A DNA stretch of 64,000 nucleotides, from contig NZ_AKKV01000020.1 of the NCBI RefSeq assembly GCF_000269865.1, positions 124,001 to 188,000 on the forward strand, given 5' to 3'. The translations under genes and the position numbers were made by a program. This stretch comes from Fictibacillus macauensis ZFHKF-1. Its GTDB lineage: Bacteria > Bacillota > Bacilli > Bacillales > Fictibacillaceae. Of the stretch, positions 45,539 through 53,402 are shown in pieces (position 1 is the stretch's first letter; the number at the start of each line of letters is the position of its first letter). The notes under the pieces are model-generated. The model saw nothing but the letters and a program-made list of their open reading frames with translations. It was not told where the DNA came from and ran no database searches.

Positions 45539-46762
45539 ATGCCTGAAATAATTGCAACAAAAAAAGATGCAAATTTACATCTCAATATGAAATTCCATCT
45601 ACTAGTATTGGGACTTTTATTCTCAAGAATTGGTACGAATATTTATACCATGGCCTTACCATGGGTTGCTTACAACTTGTCAGGATCCTCCATGATTATG
45701 GGAACAGTCTTTGCAGTTGAGATGTTACCATTTGTACTTTTGCTTCCTTTTGGTGGTGTTCTTATCGATCGATTGGACAGAAGAAAACTCATGATTACTG
45801 CAGATATCATAAGAATTATTTTTGTGCTTAGCATCCCTGTTATGTATTGGATGGATGTTTTAGTTACTCCGATGATTTTTATTGTTGCTTTTCTTGCCTC
45901 AACATTATCTTTTTTTATAGATGTTCCTTTACAAGCAATCATCCCACAACTTGTCCCAAAAGAGATACTGACCAAAGCAAATGTTCGCATTCAATTGATT
46001 GAGAATCTCTCAAGAACTGTTGGTCCGTTATTAGGTGGAGCATTGATCGGTCTAGTGGGAGTTTATACTTCTTTGCTAATCAATAGTATCGCATACTTGA
46101 TGATGGTTATCTGTCTTTTTTTTATTGATCAAATCCCTTTAAGCAATGAAAGACAAAATGCGGAAAAAATATGGGATGACATTAAAAAGGGATTTTTATA
46201 CGTATGGAAGCGATGGGATCTTCGTATCATTGCTTGTATAAGCATTTTATCTAATTTCGGGATTTCATTAGTAATGTCTACGCTAGTCTATTACCTAAGA
46301 GATAGTTTACATGTCAAGGCAGCTTACACAGGTGTTGTATTTGCTTCTATAGGTATTTTTGGAATGCTTGGTAGCTTAGTCGTTGAACCATTGATGAATA
46401 AAATCAAAAGAGGTTATATTATTAGTTTTCTCCCCGTCCTAGGTGGGGGAGTTGGCGCCTTACTCGTTGCAGTATTTCCCCATTGGATTAGCACAGCAAT
46501 TGGCTTTGGTCTTTGGGGAGGGAGTATTACAACTTTAAGTGTTATTCTTAATACATATAAACAAGAGAGTATTGAAAATAATCTCTATGGTAGAGTGGAG
46601 GGTTCTCTTACATCGATTTCTTACGTATCTATTCCCCTTGCTGGTTTTATAGGCGGACTTTCCATTCAGGGTTTGGGAAGTTTACCAACCTATCTTGTTG
46701 CTGGTTGCTCAGTTATGCTAGCAGGCTTACTCGCTTTCTTTTCACCATTAAGGAAAATTTAA
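45539..46762 (+). CDS. MFS transporter (drug-efflux-like, MFS_3 type)
   Basis: 407 aa, 12 predicted helices. VLGLLFSRIGTNIYTMALPW at the N-terminus, motif A GVLIDRLDRRKLMI (~75-88), LVPKEILTKANVRIQLIENL, and GPLLGGALIGLVG before helix 6. This resembles the macrolide/enterobactin-exporter-like MFS_3 group; substrate cannot be told. Start has GAAGGGACG upstream. Codon use is AT-rich (many AAT, ATT, TTT, AGA-type codons) compared with preA or niaP beside it, suggesting recent acquisition. Shares a hairpin with convergent niaP. Confidence 0.8.
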   Translation: MPEIIATKKDANLHLNMKFHLLVLGLLFSRIGTNIYTMALPWVAYNLSGSSMIMGTVFAVEMLPFVLLLPFGGVLIDRLDRRKLMITADIIRIIFVLSIPVMYWMDVLVTPMIFIVAFLASTLSFFIDVPLQAIIPQLVPKEILTKANVRIQLIENLSRTVGPLLGGALIGLVGVYTSLLINSIAYLMMVICLFFIDQIPLSNERQNAEKIWDDIKKGFLYVWKRWDLRIIACISILSNFGISLVMSTLVYYLRDSLHVKAAYTGVVFASIGIFGMLGSLVVEPLMNKIKRGYIISFLPVLGGGVGALLVAVFPHWISTAIGFGLWGGSITTLSVILNTYKQESIENNLYGRVEGSLTSISYVSIPLAGFIGGLSIQGLGSLPTYLVAGCSVMLAGLLAFFSPLRKI

Positions 46763-46792
46763 AAGGGGACGATTGAACCTTTGAGACCAAAT

Positions 46793-46828
46793 AAAGCGAA
46801 GCGAGCACAACAGGCTCACTTCGCTTTT
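46793..46828. terminator. Bidirectional terminator between the MFS gene and niaP
   Basis: AAAGCGAAG-CGAGC pairs with GCTC-ACTTCGCTTT around ACAACAG. A/T flanks on both sides. Confidence 0.8.
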
Positions 46829-46830
46829 CA

Positions 46831-48039
46831 TCATTCATCAATTACTGTATTTTTCGTTTCTGTTCCAAGAAAGAACACGGCCAGTGCACCGAGAATAATA
46901 GAGGCCGTAAAGTATAGGAAGATAGTAGAAATCGTCAAGTTAGCAGCTACACAGTAACCGACAAACAATGGCCCGAGAATGCCGCCGATGCGACCGAATG
47001 CAGCAGCCATTCCAGTACCTGTTCCACGAATAACGGTAGGATACTGCTCTGGTGTATACGCGTAAAGCGCACCCCATGCACCTAGATTAAAGAATGATAG
47101 AAAAATTCCTGCAGTAAGCAAATACCAAAGCGAATCCGCTGCACCAAAGAAATACGCACTAAGTGCTGTGCCCATTAAATAAAGAACGAGGACCCATTTT
47201 CGACCCCAGCGTTCAATCAAAAAGGCCGCTGAAAAATAACCAGGAAGCTGTGCTAGCGTCATAATAAGCACGTATTCAAAACTTTTAATGAGCGTAAAGC
47301 CCTTTAAAATCATGACACTAGGAAGCCATAAGAACATTCCGTAATAAGAAAAAACAACAGTAAACCATAGGATCCATAACATTAACGTTGCTTTGCTATA
47401 CTTTTTTGACCAAATCATCGTGATTCGTTCAATTACCGTAGCACGCTTTGTTTCTTTTTTCGACGTAAACTTTGGTGAATCAGGCATTTTAATTCGAAGA
47501 TAAATGGCGTAAAAAGCCGGTAAGGCGCTAATAAGTAAAGCAACTCTCCAACCATAACTCGGAATGACATAATAGGATAACAAGGCAGCTAGTAGCCATC
47601 CCGCTGCCCAAAAGCTTTCCAAAAGAACGACAACACGTCCTCGTAAGTGAACAGGAACGCTTTCAGATACGAGCGTCGAAGCTACAGGCAACTCTCCGCC
47701 CAACCCCATTCCGATAAAAAAGCGAAAAACTAAAAATATGGCAAAAGAAGTGGAAAGAGCCGAAAAGCCACTTGCTAGTGAAAATAAAACAACGGTTAGC
47801 ATAAACACGTGTTTACGGCCAATTTGATCGGCAAGCAAGCCAAACAAAAGCGCACCGATGGCCATTCCAATTGAATTTACGCTACCAATCCAACTCATTT
47901 CTTGCGGTGATAAATTCCACTCATGATGCAAGGTAGCAATAATAAAGGACAGCATACCAACATCCATCGCATCGAACATCCAGCCGAGTCCCGCTATCCC
48001 TACTAACTTTTTATGTGATATTTTTTCTTGTTTCATCAT
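46831..48039 (-). CDS. niaP: Niacin permease NiaP
   Basis: 402 aa MFS carrier, aromatic acid:H+ symporter branch, 12 helices. The sequence closely follows B. subtilis NiaP (YceI): GIAGLGWMFDAMDVGMLSFI, IGSVNSIGMAIGALLFGLLAD, GMGLGGELPVASTLVSE, YYGMFLWLPSVM, and LGAWGALYAYTPEQYPTVIR. Imports nicotinate/nicotinamide for NAD synthesis. AAAGGAG lies upstream of the first of two ATGs. A NiaR-like inverted repeat in the promoter region supports the assignment. Confidence 0.9.
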   Translation of the reverse strand: MMKQEKISHKKLVGIAGLGWMFDAMDVGMLSFIIATLHHEWNLSPQEMSWIGSVNSIGMAIGALLFGLLADQIGRKHVFMLTVVLFSLASGFSALSTSFAIFLVFRFFIGMGLGGELPVASTLVSESVPVHLRGRVVVLLESFWAAGWLLAALLSYYVIPSYGWRVALLISALPAFYAIYLRIKMPDSPKFTSKKETKRATVIERITMIWSKKYSKATLMLWILWFTVVFSYYGMFLWLPSVMILKGFTLIKSFEYVLIMTLAQLPGYFSAAFLIERWGRKWVLVLYLMGTALSAYFFGAADSLWYLLTAGIFLSFFNLGAWGALYAYTPEQYPTVIRGTGTGMAAAFGRIGGILGPLFVGYCVAANLTISTIFLYFTASIILGALAVFFLGTETKNTVIDE

Positions 48040-48109
48040 GCATATTCTCCTTTAATGAACAACCGTTACTATGTATAAAGCAAAAAACTAGACCCAACTA
48101 TGCATATTA

Positions 48110-48129
48110 ACAAATGTCTTTACACTTGT
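48110..48129 (-). promoter_or_regulatory. NiaR-like operator upstream of niaP
   Basis: ACAAATGT-CTTT-ACACTTGT: two 8-base arms that match as ACAARTGT/ACAYTTGT around a 4-base spacer, about 70 bp before the niaP start. Layout resembles operators of the niacin-responsive repressor NiaR (YrxA). niaR itself is not in the window. Confidence 0.5.
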
Positions 48130-48222
48130 CATTAACAATTTTCAAAAAAAGAGAATAAGATCACCGAAACATTCCCTACAAGCTTAAGTAAAATCCAAAT
48201 GAAAGGGTACGATACCAAAAAC

Positions 48223-48252
48223 AAAAAAACCTGTTTGCCAAATGGAAACAGG
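48223..48252 (-). terminator. Terminator of the 48273 gene
   Basis: On the minus strand CCTGTTT-CC-ATTT-GG-AAACAGG then T7, directly after the stop. Confidence 0.82.
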
Positions 48253-48272
48253 CCGTATATATAAAATTAAAA

Positions 48273-48713
48273 TTACATTCCAACAAACGTATTATGGCTA
48301 TAGGCACCCCAGTTTGCGCCACCAAATTGTGGTTGGCCACTTAATCCAACATAACATGGAAGGACAATATACGTAACACCACGCATTGCCGGTTGTTTAA
48401 ACGTAATGAGAAAACGGCGACGCGAATTACGAACCGGCTCAATTGTAGCCATACCTGGTCGCAGAGAATTCATCATACTTAAACCGTCTTCCATATTCAA
48501 GCTAGCGATATCTCCAACACCTTTGTTACTTCGAATCCAATAATTTTGAATTCTTGTTGCGGTTGCTAAATCTGCCTGCTGATCATAAGCAATCAACAAT
48601 TGATTACGTGAAATTTGACGAACTTCTACAATAACAGGATGGGGGACGTCACGATCATCAAAAGCGTGCGAATACGGCTGTCCACTAACATATTCATTAG
48701 ATACTTCATTCAT
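48273..48713 (-). CDS. Paralogous Ig-like/beta-rich protein A, probably spore-associated
   Basis: 146 aa. I do not recognise a named family. Core: VEVRQISRNQLLIAYDQQAD, LATATRIQNYWIRSN, SLRPGMATIEPV, FLITFKQPAMRGVTYIVLPC and a C-terminal GGANWGAYSHNTFVGM. The alternating hydrophobic pattern and the TYDxxxDLxxATxxxNYWI segment suggest an Ig/SwmB-like beta sandwich, here without signal peptide. ATG 48713 is used (TGGAGAG 7 bases upstream); it then has exactly the length of its neighbour. A good sigma-K promoter upstream suggests late mother-cell expression, i.e. a spore surface protein. Single Cys in LPC. Confidence 0.7.
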   Translation of the reverse strand: MNEVSNEYVSGQPYSHAFDDRDVPHPVIVEVRQISRNQLLIAYDQQADLATATRIQNYWIRSNKGVGDIASLNMEDGLSMMNSLRPGMATIEPVRNSRRRFLITFKQPAMRGVTYIVLPCYVGLSGQPQFGGANWGAYSHNTFVGM

Positions 48714-48753
48714 CATACATCTCTCCAATCTTCACCTAAAGGTAGTCTCGGGC

Positions 48754-48780
48754 TATTGTATGATAAGAGAGCGCGTTGGT
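48754..48780 (-). promoter_or_regulatory. Candidate sigma-K promoter of the 48273 gene
   Basis: On the minus strand AC (48779-48780), 16 bases, then CATACAATA (48754-48762): a full match to the sigma-K pattern AC-16/17-CATAnnnTA, about 40 bases upstream of the start codon. Confidence 0.5.
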
Positions 48781-48813
48781 GAGTTGTACTCTTCAGCGCA
48801 AATTTTTCAACCG

Positions 48814-49254
48814 TTATTTACCAATCCATACATTGCGACTATAGGGTCCCCAATTCACTCCTTGAAATCCAGAACTCCCTAGCTTGCTAACAAAGCAAGG
48901 TAATACGATATAAATAACACCTCTTGTGATGGGTTGCCAAAATGTAATGACATATGTGGTTTGCGAAGCATCAACAGCTGTAATGCGGGCTTGTCCCGGT
49001 CGTAATGAATTGTCACTTGATAAAGCCGGATCCATCCCTAGACTCGCAGCGTTATCTGGAGCTTGATTACCGCGAATCCAATAATTTGTAATCGTTGTTG
49101 CTGATGAAAGATCCGTTGGACGATCATAGGTAACAAGTATTTTATTTCTTGCGATTTGCTCTACCTTTAAAACAACAGGATAATCTTGTGATGATTGTAT
49201 TGAATCCATTTGAAAACATGTCTCCTCATCTTCTTGTAAAAAATGATTGTGCAT
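48814..49254 (-). CDS. Paralogous Ig-like/beta-rich protein B
   Basis: 146 aa. Tandem paralog of the previous gene: KVEQIARNKILVTYDRPTDL, SSATTITNYWIRGN, SLRPGQARITAV, VITFWQPITRGVIYIVLPCF and NWGPYSRNVWIGK align without gaps over most of the length, roughly half identical by eye. No signal peptide. The first ATG has a poor ribosome site; an internal ATG at 49209 has GAGGAG 12 bases upstream, so the start is uncertain. No perfect sigma-K box was found here. Function unknown. Confidence 0.65.
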   Translation of the reverse strand: MHNHFLQEDEETCFQMDSIQSSQDYPVVLKVEQIARNKILVTYDRPTDLSSATTITNYWIRGNQAPDNAASLGMDPALSSDNSLRPGQARITAVDASQTTYVITFWQPITRGVIYIVLPCFVSKLGSSGFQGVNWGPYSRNVWIGK

Positions 49255-49659
49255 TACTCATTATAAGATGACGAATAAAGATGTAAGGGAACGGCACCTA
49301 TGTAGTTTGAACTATAAAATAAGTAAAACTTACTACCTATAGACTTCGAATATGACATATTCTTGTAAAAAGAGTACAGGGAGAAGAAGAAAGAATGAGA
49401 CATTCTTTATATGGAAATTAATTTCATATTCTTATAAAAAAGGATAAAAAACGTGCTTTTTCTCTATTGTTTTTTCTTTCTACATCCCTTTATAGTCCTT
49501 TAGACTTAGCGAATACCGTCGAATAAAGAAGAATGGACTAAATTTTCTAAAAATTATTAATTTACACAATTATGCATTTAGTTAGTTCTATCTATTCATT
49601 TCTCAAGTCTTATTCTTTATACTGTAGTAGAAATACAAAAATTTACAGGAGGGGTTTTG
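49255..49659. other. Divergent promoter region upstream of the first bacillolysin gene
   Basis: AT-rich, no gene. TATACT (49618-49623) lies 36 bp before the bacillolysin start but the -35 is poor, fitting activator dependence. Several short A/T repeats; no clear operator. Confidence 0.45.
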
Positions 49660-51321
49660 TTGAAAAAGAAACTAGTCATTCCTATGGTTTTATCCGCCGC
49701 TGTTGCAGGTAGTACATTTACATCTGCAGCATCAGCTGCCGATCAACCTTCACACGTGAAAGCAGGGAAGGATCAAGCATTGTTCATGACCAATCTAAAA
49801 TCGAAAGAGTATGCTTCTAAGAATAAAGCGAGTGCGCTTCAATTCCTTCAAGCCAATAAAGCGAAATTTGGCATGAACGATCCTGCTAATAATTTTACAG
49901 AACTTCAAAAAGAAACCGACCAACTAGGTATGACACACGTGAAACTTCAACAAACAAAAAATGGAGTACCAATCGAGGGCGTAATCATTACTGTACACTT
50001 TAAAAAAGACGGTGAAGTAGCGAGTGTAACAGGCTACCATAATCCAAATATTGAAGTGAAAACGATGAAAACAGCCGCTGCCTTCACAAAAGAAAAAGCA
50101 TTAAAAGCAGCGAAGAAAGAAGTATCTGCACCCGCATCGCTTCCATACGCACCGAAAACGGAGCTCGTTGTTTATCCGTATAAAGGCGTTTATTATACAG
50201 CGTATAAAGTAAATATGACGTTCCACGGTAAAAAACCTGGAAACTGGTATGTTTATGTGGATGCATCTAGCGGAAAGATTATCGATAAATACAATGCAAT
50301 CATGGACGCGGATGTAAAAGATAAAAAAGTAACAGGAACAGGCATTGGTGTAAAGGGTGACTTCCGTGAAGGGCTACATATGTCATTTACTGGCGATGCA
50401 GCGACAGGCAAAGGAACCTATACACTAAAAGATACGTCTCATAGTGGCATGAAAGGCATTGAAACGTACACAGCAAATAATAGCTGGGATGAAAATGCGC
50501 TACCAGGTACGCTTTATAAAGGCGATAGCCTAGGGTTCAAACTAAAACCTGATGCAGCGGCTGTCGATGCTCATTACAATTCAGAAAAAGTGTATAACTA
50601 TTATAAATCAGCGCATAACCGTAACTCGATCGATGGAAAAGGCGGCAAAATTATGTCGACTGTTCACTTTGGTGAAGACTACGCTAACGCGTTCTGGGAT
50701 GGCTACTCGATGACGTACGGTGATGGCGATAACGTGGATTTCATTCCACTATCAGCAGCACTTGACGTTGCGGCACATGAAATGACACACGGGGTAACTA
50801 CGAACTCCGCTGATCTTGTATATCGTGGACAATCCGGGGCACTAAATGAAGCCTTTTCCGATATTTTCGGTGCGATCATCGATGATAAAGATTGGGAAAT
50901 GGGCGAAGATGCGATGGCACCAAAAGCAATTATGGATGGACAAACATCTCTACGTAGCTTAAGCCAGCCTGATAAATATGATGTCGGTGGTTTCTTCGCA
51001 CCGTTTGGTAACGGCTCTGGTAAATATCCAAAGCACATGAGTGAATACTATAATCTTCCAGAGATTAGCTGGTTTGATAATGGTGGCGTTCATATTAACT
51101 CATCCATCATTAACCATGCAGCCTATCTTGCCGGGGAACAGATCGGACGAGAAAAATTAGGAAAAATCCACTATCGTGCACTAACAGTGTATCTCTCTAA
51201 AAACTCTAACTTTAGCGATGCACGTAAAGCTTTGATTCAATCGGCTACTGATCTTTACAAAGCGAATAGCGCTGAAGTCAAAGCAATCACAGCTGCTTAT
51301 GACAAAGTAGGCATTAAATAA
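49660..51321 (+). CDS. Bacillolysin, secreted neutral metalloprotease (M4), copy 1
   Basis: 553 aa prepro-enzyme. Signal peptide MKKKLVIPMVLSAAVAGSTF to about Ala-Ala at 28; FTP and PepSY propeptide domains (~45-215); thermolysin-like catalytic domain with HEMTHGVT (His373, Glu374, His377) and the third zinc ligand in GALNEAFSDIFGA, then GGVHINSSIINHAAYLAG (active-site His). Extracellular protein digestion with zinc and calcium. Start TTG 49660 has AGGAGGGG 6-8 bases upstream; TTG 49657 is one codon earlier. Followed by a hairpin and the TasA-like gene. Paralog at 55951. Confidence 0.93.
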   Translation: MKKKLVIPMVLSAAVAGSTFTSAASAADQPSHVKAGKDQALFMTNLKSKEYASKNKASALQFLQANKAKFGMNDPANNFTELQKETDQLGMTHVKLQQTKNGVPIEGVIITVHFKKDGEVASVTGYHNPNIEVKTMKTAAAFTKEKALKAAKKEVSAPASLPYAPKTELVVYPYKGVYYTAYKVNMTFHGKKPGNWYVYVDASSGKIIDKYNAIMDADVKDKKVTGTGIGVKGDFREGLHMSFTGDAATGKGTYTLKDTSHSGMKGIETYTANNSWDENALPGTLYKGDSLGFKLKPDAAAVDAHYNSEKVYNYYKSAHNRNSIDGKGGKIMSTVHFGEDYANAFWDGYSMTYGDGDNVDFIPLSAALDVAAHEMTHGVTTNSADLVYRGQSGALNEAFSDIFGAIIDDKDWEMGEDAMAPKAIMDGQTSLRSLSQPDKYDVGGFFAPFGNGSGKYPKHMSEYYNLPEISWFDNGGVHINSSIINHAAYLAGEQIGREKLGKIHYRALTVYLSKNSNFSDARKALIQSATDLYKANSAEVKAITAAYDKVGIK

Positions 51322-51332
51322 GTCTTTTTTTA

Positions 51333-51366
51333 GGGCTCAGTGTTCTTCATTAAGAACACCGAGCCC
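51333..51366 (+). other. Intercistronic hairpin between bacillolysin 1 and the TasA-like gene
   Basis: GGGCTC-GTGTTCTT pairs with AAGAACAC-GAGCCC around CATT. The T7 run is before, not after, the hairpin, so it is not a standard terminator on plus; it may stabilise or process the mRNA, or end a minus-strand transcript. The second copy has only a short GTTCTT/AAGAAC at the same place. Confidence 0.5.
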
Positions 51367-51397
51367 TCCATAACAACTATTCTAAGGAGGAACTATA

Positions 51398-51997
51398 ATG
51401 AGCTTAAAAGCAAAACTAGGACTAGGCGTGGCATCTGCTGCATTAGGATTATCACTTATTGGTGGAGGTACATATGCGTACTTTAGCGATACTGAAACAT
51501 CGCAAAATACCTTTGCATCCGGGACACTTGATTTAGCGATGAACCCGAGTGTACTCGTTGATTTAAAAGACTTAAAACCAGGTGATGTCATTCGTCGCGA
51601 TTTCACACTTGCAAATAACGGATCGCTTGCTATTAAATCTGTTGATATTAAAACGTCTTACGATGTAAAAGATGTAAAAAATGATAATGCTGGTAATGAT
51701 CTTGGTAGCGAAATTCGTGTTAACTTCTTATTTAATACCGATAAAATGGAAAAGCCTGTTTGGACAACCACACTTAAAGATCTAAAAGCAATGAGCCCAG
51801 AAGCAGTAAAAAATAAGTTCGAATCCATTTATGGTGATGCATGGGGTACGAAGGGGTTAGCACCTGGAACGAAAGATCAATTAACGGTTGAATTTGAATT
51901 TGTTGATAGCGGCAAAGACCAAAACATGTTCCAAGGTGATTCTTTAAATCTTAAATGGGACTTCAATGCTACTCAACTTGCTGGTGAGAAAAAATAA
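51398..51997 (+). CDS. TasA/CalY (camelysin) family fibre protein, copy 1
   Basis: 199 aa. N-terminal signal/transmembrane LGLGVASAALGLSLIGGGTY ending AYFSDTE, a SipW-type cleavage context. The mature domain has ASGTLDLAMNPSVLVDLKDL, KPGDVIRRDFTLANNGSLAI and a C-terminal VEFEFVDSG, a beta jelly roll that forms amyloid-like fibres in TasA and the cell-surface CalY of B. cereus. Likely a biofilm matrix or surface protein. No sipW or tapA in the window. AAGGAGGAAC before ATG. Shares a bidirectional terminator with the LSm-like gene. Copy 2 at 57670 differs at only about 17 of 199 residues. Confidence 0.88.
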   Translation: MSLKAKLGLGVASAALGLSLIGGGTYAYFSDTETSQNTFASGTLDLAMNPSVLVDLKDLKPGDVIRRDFTLANNGSLAIKSVDIKTSYDVKDVKNDNAGNDLGSEIRVNFLFNTDKMEKPVWTTTLKDLKAMSPEAVKNKFESIYGDAWGTKGLAPGTKDQLTVEFEFVDSGKDQNMFQGDSLNLKWDFNATQLAGEKK

Positions 51998-52007
51998 AAA
52001 AATGAGC

Positions 52008-52038
52008 AAAAAGCCGGTGAACATTCCACCGGCTTTTT
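52008..52038. terminator. Bidirectional terminator after TasA-like copy 1
   Basis: AAAAAGCCGGTG pairs perfectly with CACCGGCTTTTT around AACATTC. The core AGCCGGTGAA...ACCGGCT recurs after copy 2. Confidence 0.88.
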
Positions 52039-52046
52039 CTATGAGT

Positions 52047-52259
52047 TTAGTTTTTTGAACGAATATAATTAATAGAAGCAATCGGGATGACTACACGTTT
52101 TGTTTCATTTTCATAGCCAACCACTGTTTCAACAAGTTGCACCACATCATCCGCTACAGTTACAAGCAATCCTTCTGCTAACGAAGTATTCGTCGTAATC
52201 GTCACATTCTTTCCTACAAGGGAAAGAAGTAAGTCTCGAAACGTTGCAGGATACGCCAT
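52047..52259 (-). CDS. Small LSm-like (DUF2642-like) protein
   Basis: 70 aa, beta-rich. LLLSLVGKNVTITTNTSLAE then GLLVTVADDVVQLVE and VVIPIASINYIR follow the pattern of small Sm-like barrels such as DUF2642 proteins of Bacillus (some are spore coat related). AAAGGAG lies 10 bases before the ATG, which overlaps the stop of the 52259-52510 gene in TAATG, so the pair is translationally coupled. A degraded relative lies at 58478-58669. RNA binding is not implied by the fold alone. Confidence 0.65.
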   Translation of the reverse strand: MAYPATFRDLLLSLVGKNVTITTNTSLAEGLLVTVADDVVQLVETVVGYENETKRVVIPIASINYIRSKN

Positions 52260-52510
52260 TATGCAGTCGCTCCTTTCGAGACCGAGACAAGCTCGATTTG
52301 TTGATAAGGAACATACAAGGTACTTGTTGCAGTTTCCTGCAGTACGAGATATTCTTCCTCCAAAGCCACTAAAACCCCAGTTACCCCAGAAAAACTAGTA
52401 ACAACAGTAATTGATTCATTCACTACATTCGCAAGTTCCGTTTTCCAATCAATCGCATTTGAGCGGCAACAACGAAATAATCGACAAAAAAACATTTTAA
52501 TAGATGCCAA
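52259..52510 (-). CDS. Second small LSm-like protein, coupled with the 70-aa one
   Basis: 83 aa. Basic, Cys-containing N-terminus (MFFCRLFRCCRSN) then a barrel-like part VVNESITVVTSFSGVTGVLV, YLVLQETATSTLYVPYQQIE similar in layout to the 70-aa gene. Start TTG 52510 with GGAAGGTGA about 9 bases upstream; ATG 52495 is an alternative. A CATAGTGTA (sigma-K-like -10, 52561-52569 minus) is present but its -35 AC is not at the right distance. Function unknown. Confidence 0.6.
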   Translation of the reverse strand: MASIKMFFCRLFRCCRSNAIDWKTELANVVNESITVVTSFSGVTGVLVALEEEYLVLQETATSTLYVPYQQIELVSVSKGATA

Positions 52511-52703
52511 TGAGATTCTTCACCTTCCAATAAAACAAAGTTGTACATAATCGTACTCCCTACACTATGCCTCGTCGCTCCCGCTTGCTTGTCCAATCAC
52601 CTAAACATGTAAAAAATATGCGCTTTTACTATTTTTATAAATTAACGTAATCTACCTCACCATTTACTAGTTTTTCACATATAGTATGTTCGAGGTGAAG
52701 AAT

Positions 52704-53402
52704 ATGCTGTATCCACGAGTAGAAGGCTGCGTAAGCGTCATTGTTACATGCTACAATGTAGAACATTATATAGAAGACTGCTTAGATAGCCTATACGAGC
52801 AAACGTATCAAAACTTCGAGGTGATCGTTATTAATGACGCCTCCACCGATCATACCCAAACAAAAATTGATGATTGGCGTACGAAACGCTTACCCACTTT
52901 TCCAGTGGAATGCGTAACGTTACCGAGAAATGTAGGCTTTTCCGGAGCCTTAACCATTGGCTATTACTTAGCAAAAGGAGAATACATTGCGGTTCAAGAC
53001 GGTGATGATCTTTCTCACAGAGAGCGCTTGGAAAAGCAAGTTCACTATTTACGTCAACACCCCGACATTATGTTAGTCGGCAGTAATTATATGACGTTTC
53101 CCCACGGTCAGTTTCATCAACAGAAACCCGTTCATTGGTTGAAGTTTGGAGCAGATATTCGCCAAACCTATTGGGAGGGCGGTCACTGCATTTGCCATGG
53201 AACAGCTTTGTTTCGCGGAGAAGCTTTCGATACATTAGGTGGACCAACCCGTCGGATCAAAGGCGCTGAAGACTATGAATTTATCGCCAAGTGCTTAAAC
53301 GCCTCTTATCAAGTGGACAACCTCACCGATATACTTTATTACTATCGATTACACGAGAAGCAACGTTCAAATGAGTTTTTTGGAAAAGGAAGTCAGGCCT
53401 AG
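52704..53402 (+). CDS. Glycosyltransferase family 2
   Basis: 232 aa GT-A enzyme. VSVIVTCYNVEHYIEDCLDS, VIVINDASTDHTQTKID, NVGFSGALTIGYYLAKGEYI and metal site QDGDDLSHRERL are typical GT2 segments. Short, no membrane anchor. ATG 52704 with CGAGGTGAAG upstream. First gene of a three-gene operon (GT2, GT4, pyruvyltransferase), overlapping the next by one base (TAGTG). Acceptor unknown. Confidence 0.85.
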   Translation: MLYPRVEGCVSVIVTCYNVEHYIEDCLDSLYEQTYQNFEVIVINDASTDHTQTKIDDWRTKRLPTFPVECVTLPRNVGFSGALTIGYYLAKGEYIAVQDGDDLSHRERLEKQVHYLRQHPDIMLVGSNYMTFPHGQFHQQKPVHWLKFGADIRQTYWEGGHCICHGTALFRGEAFDTLGGPTRRIKGAEDYEFIAKCLNASYQVDNLTDILYYYRLHEKQRSNEFFGKGSQA

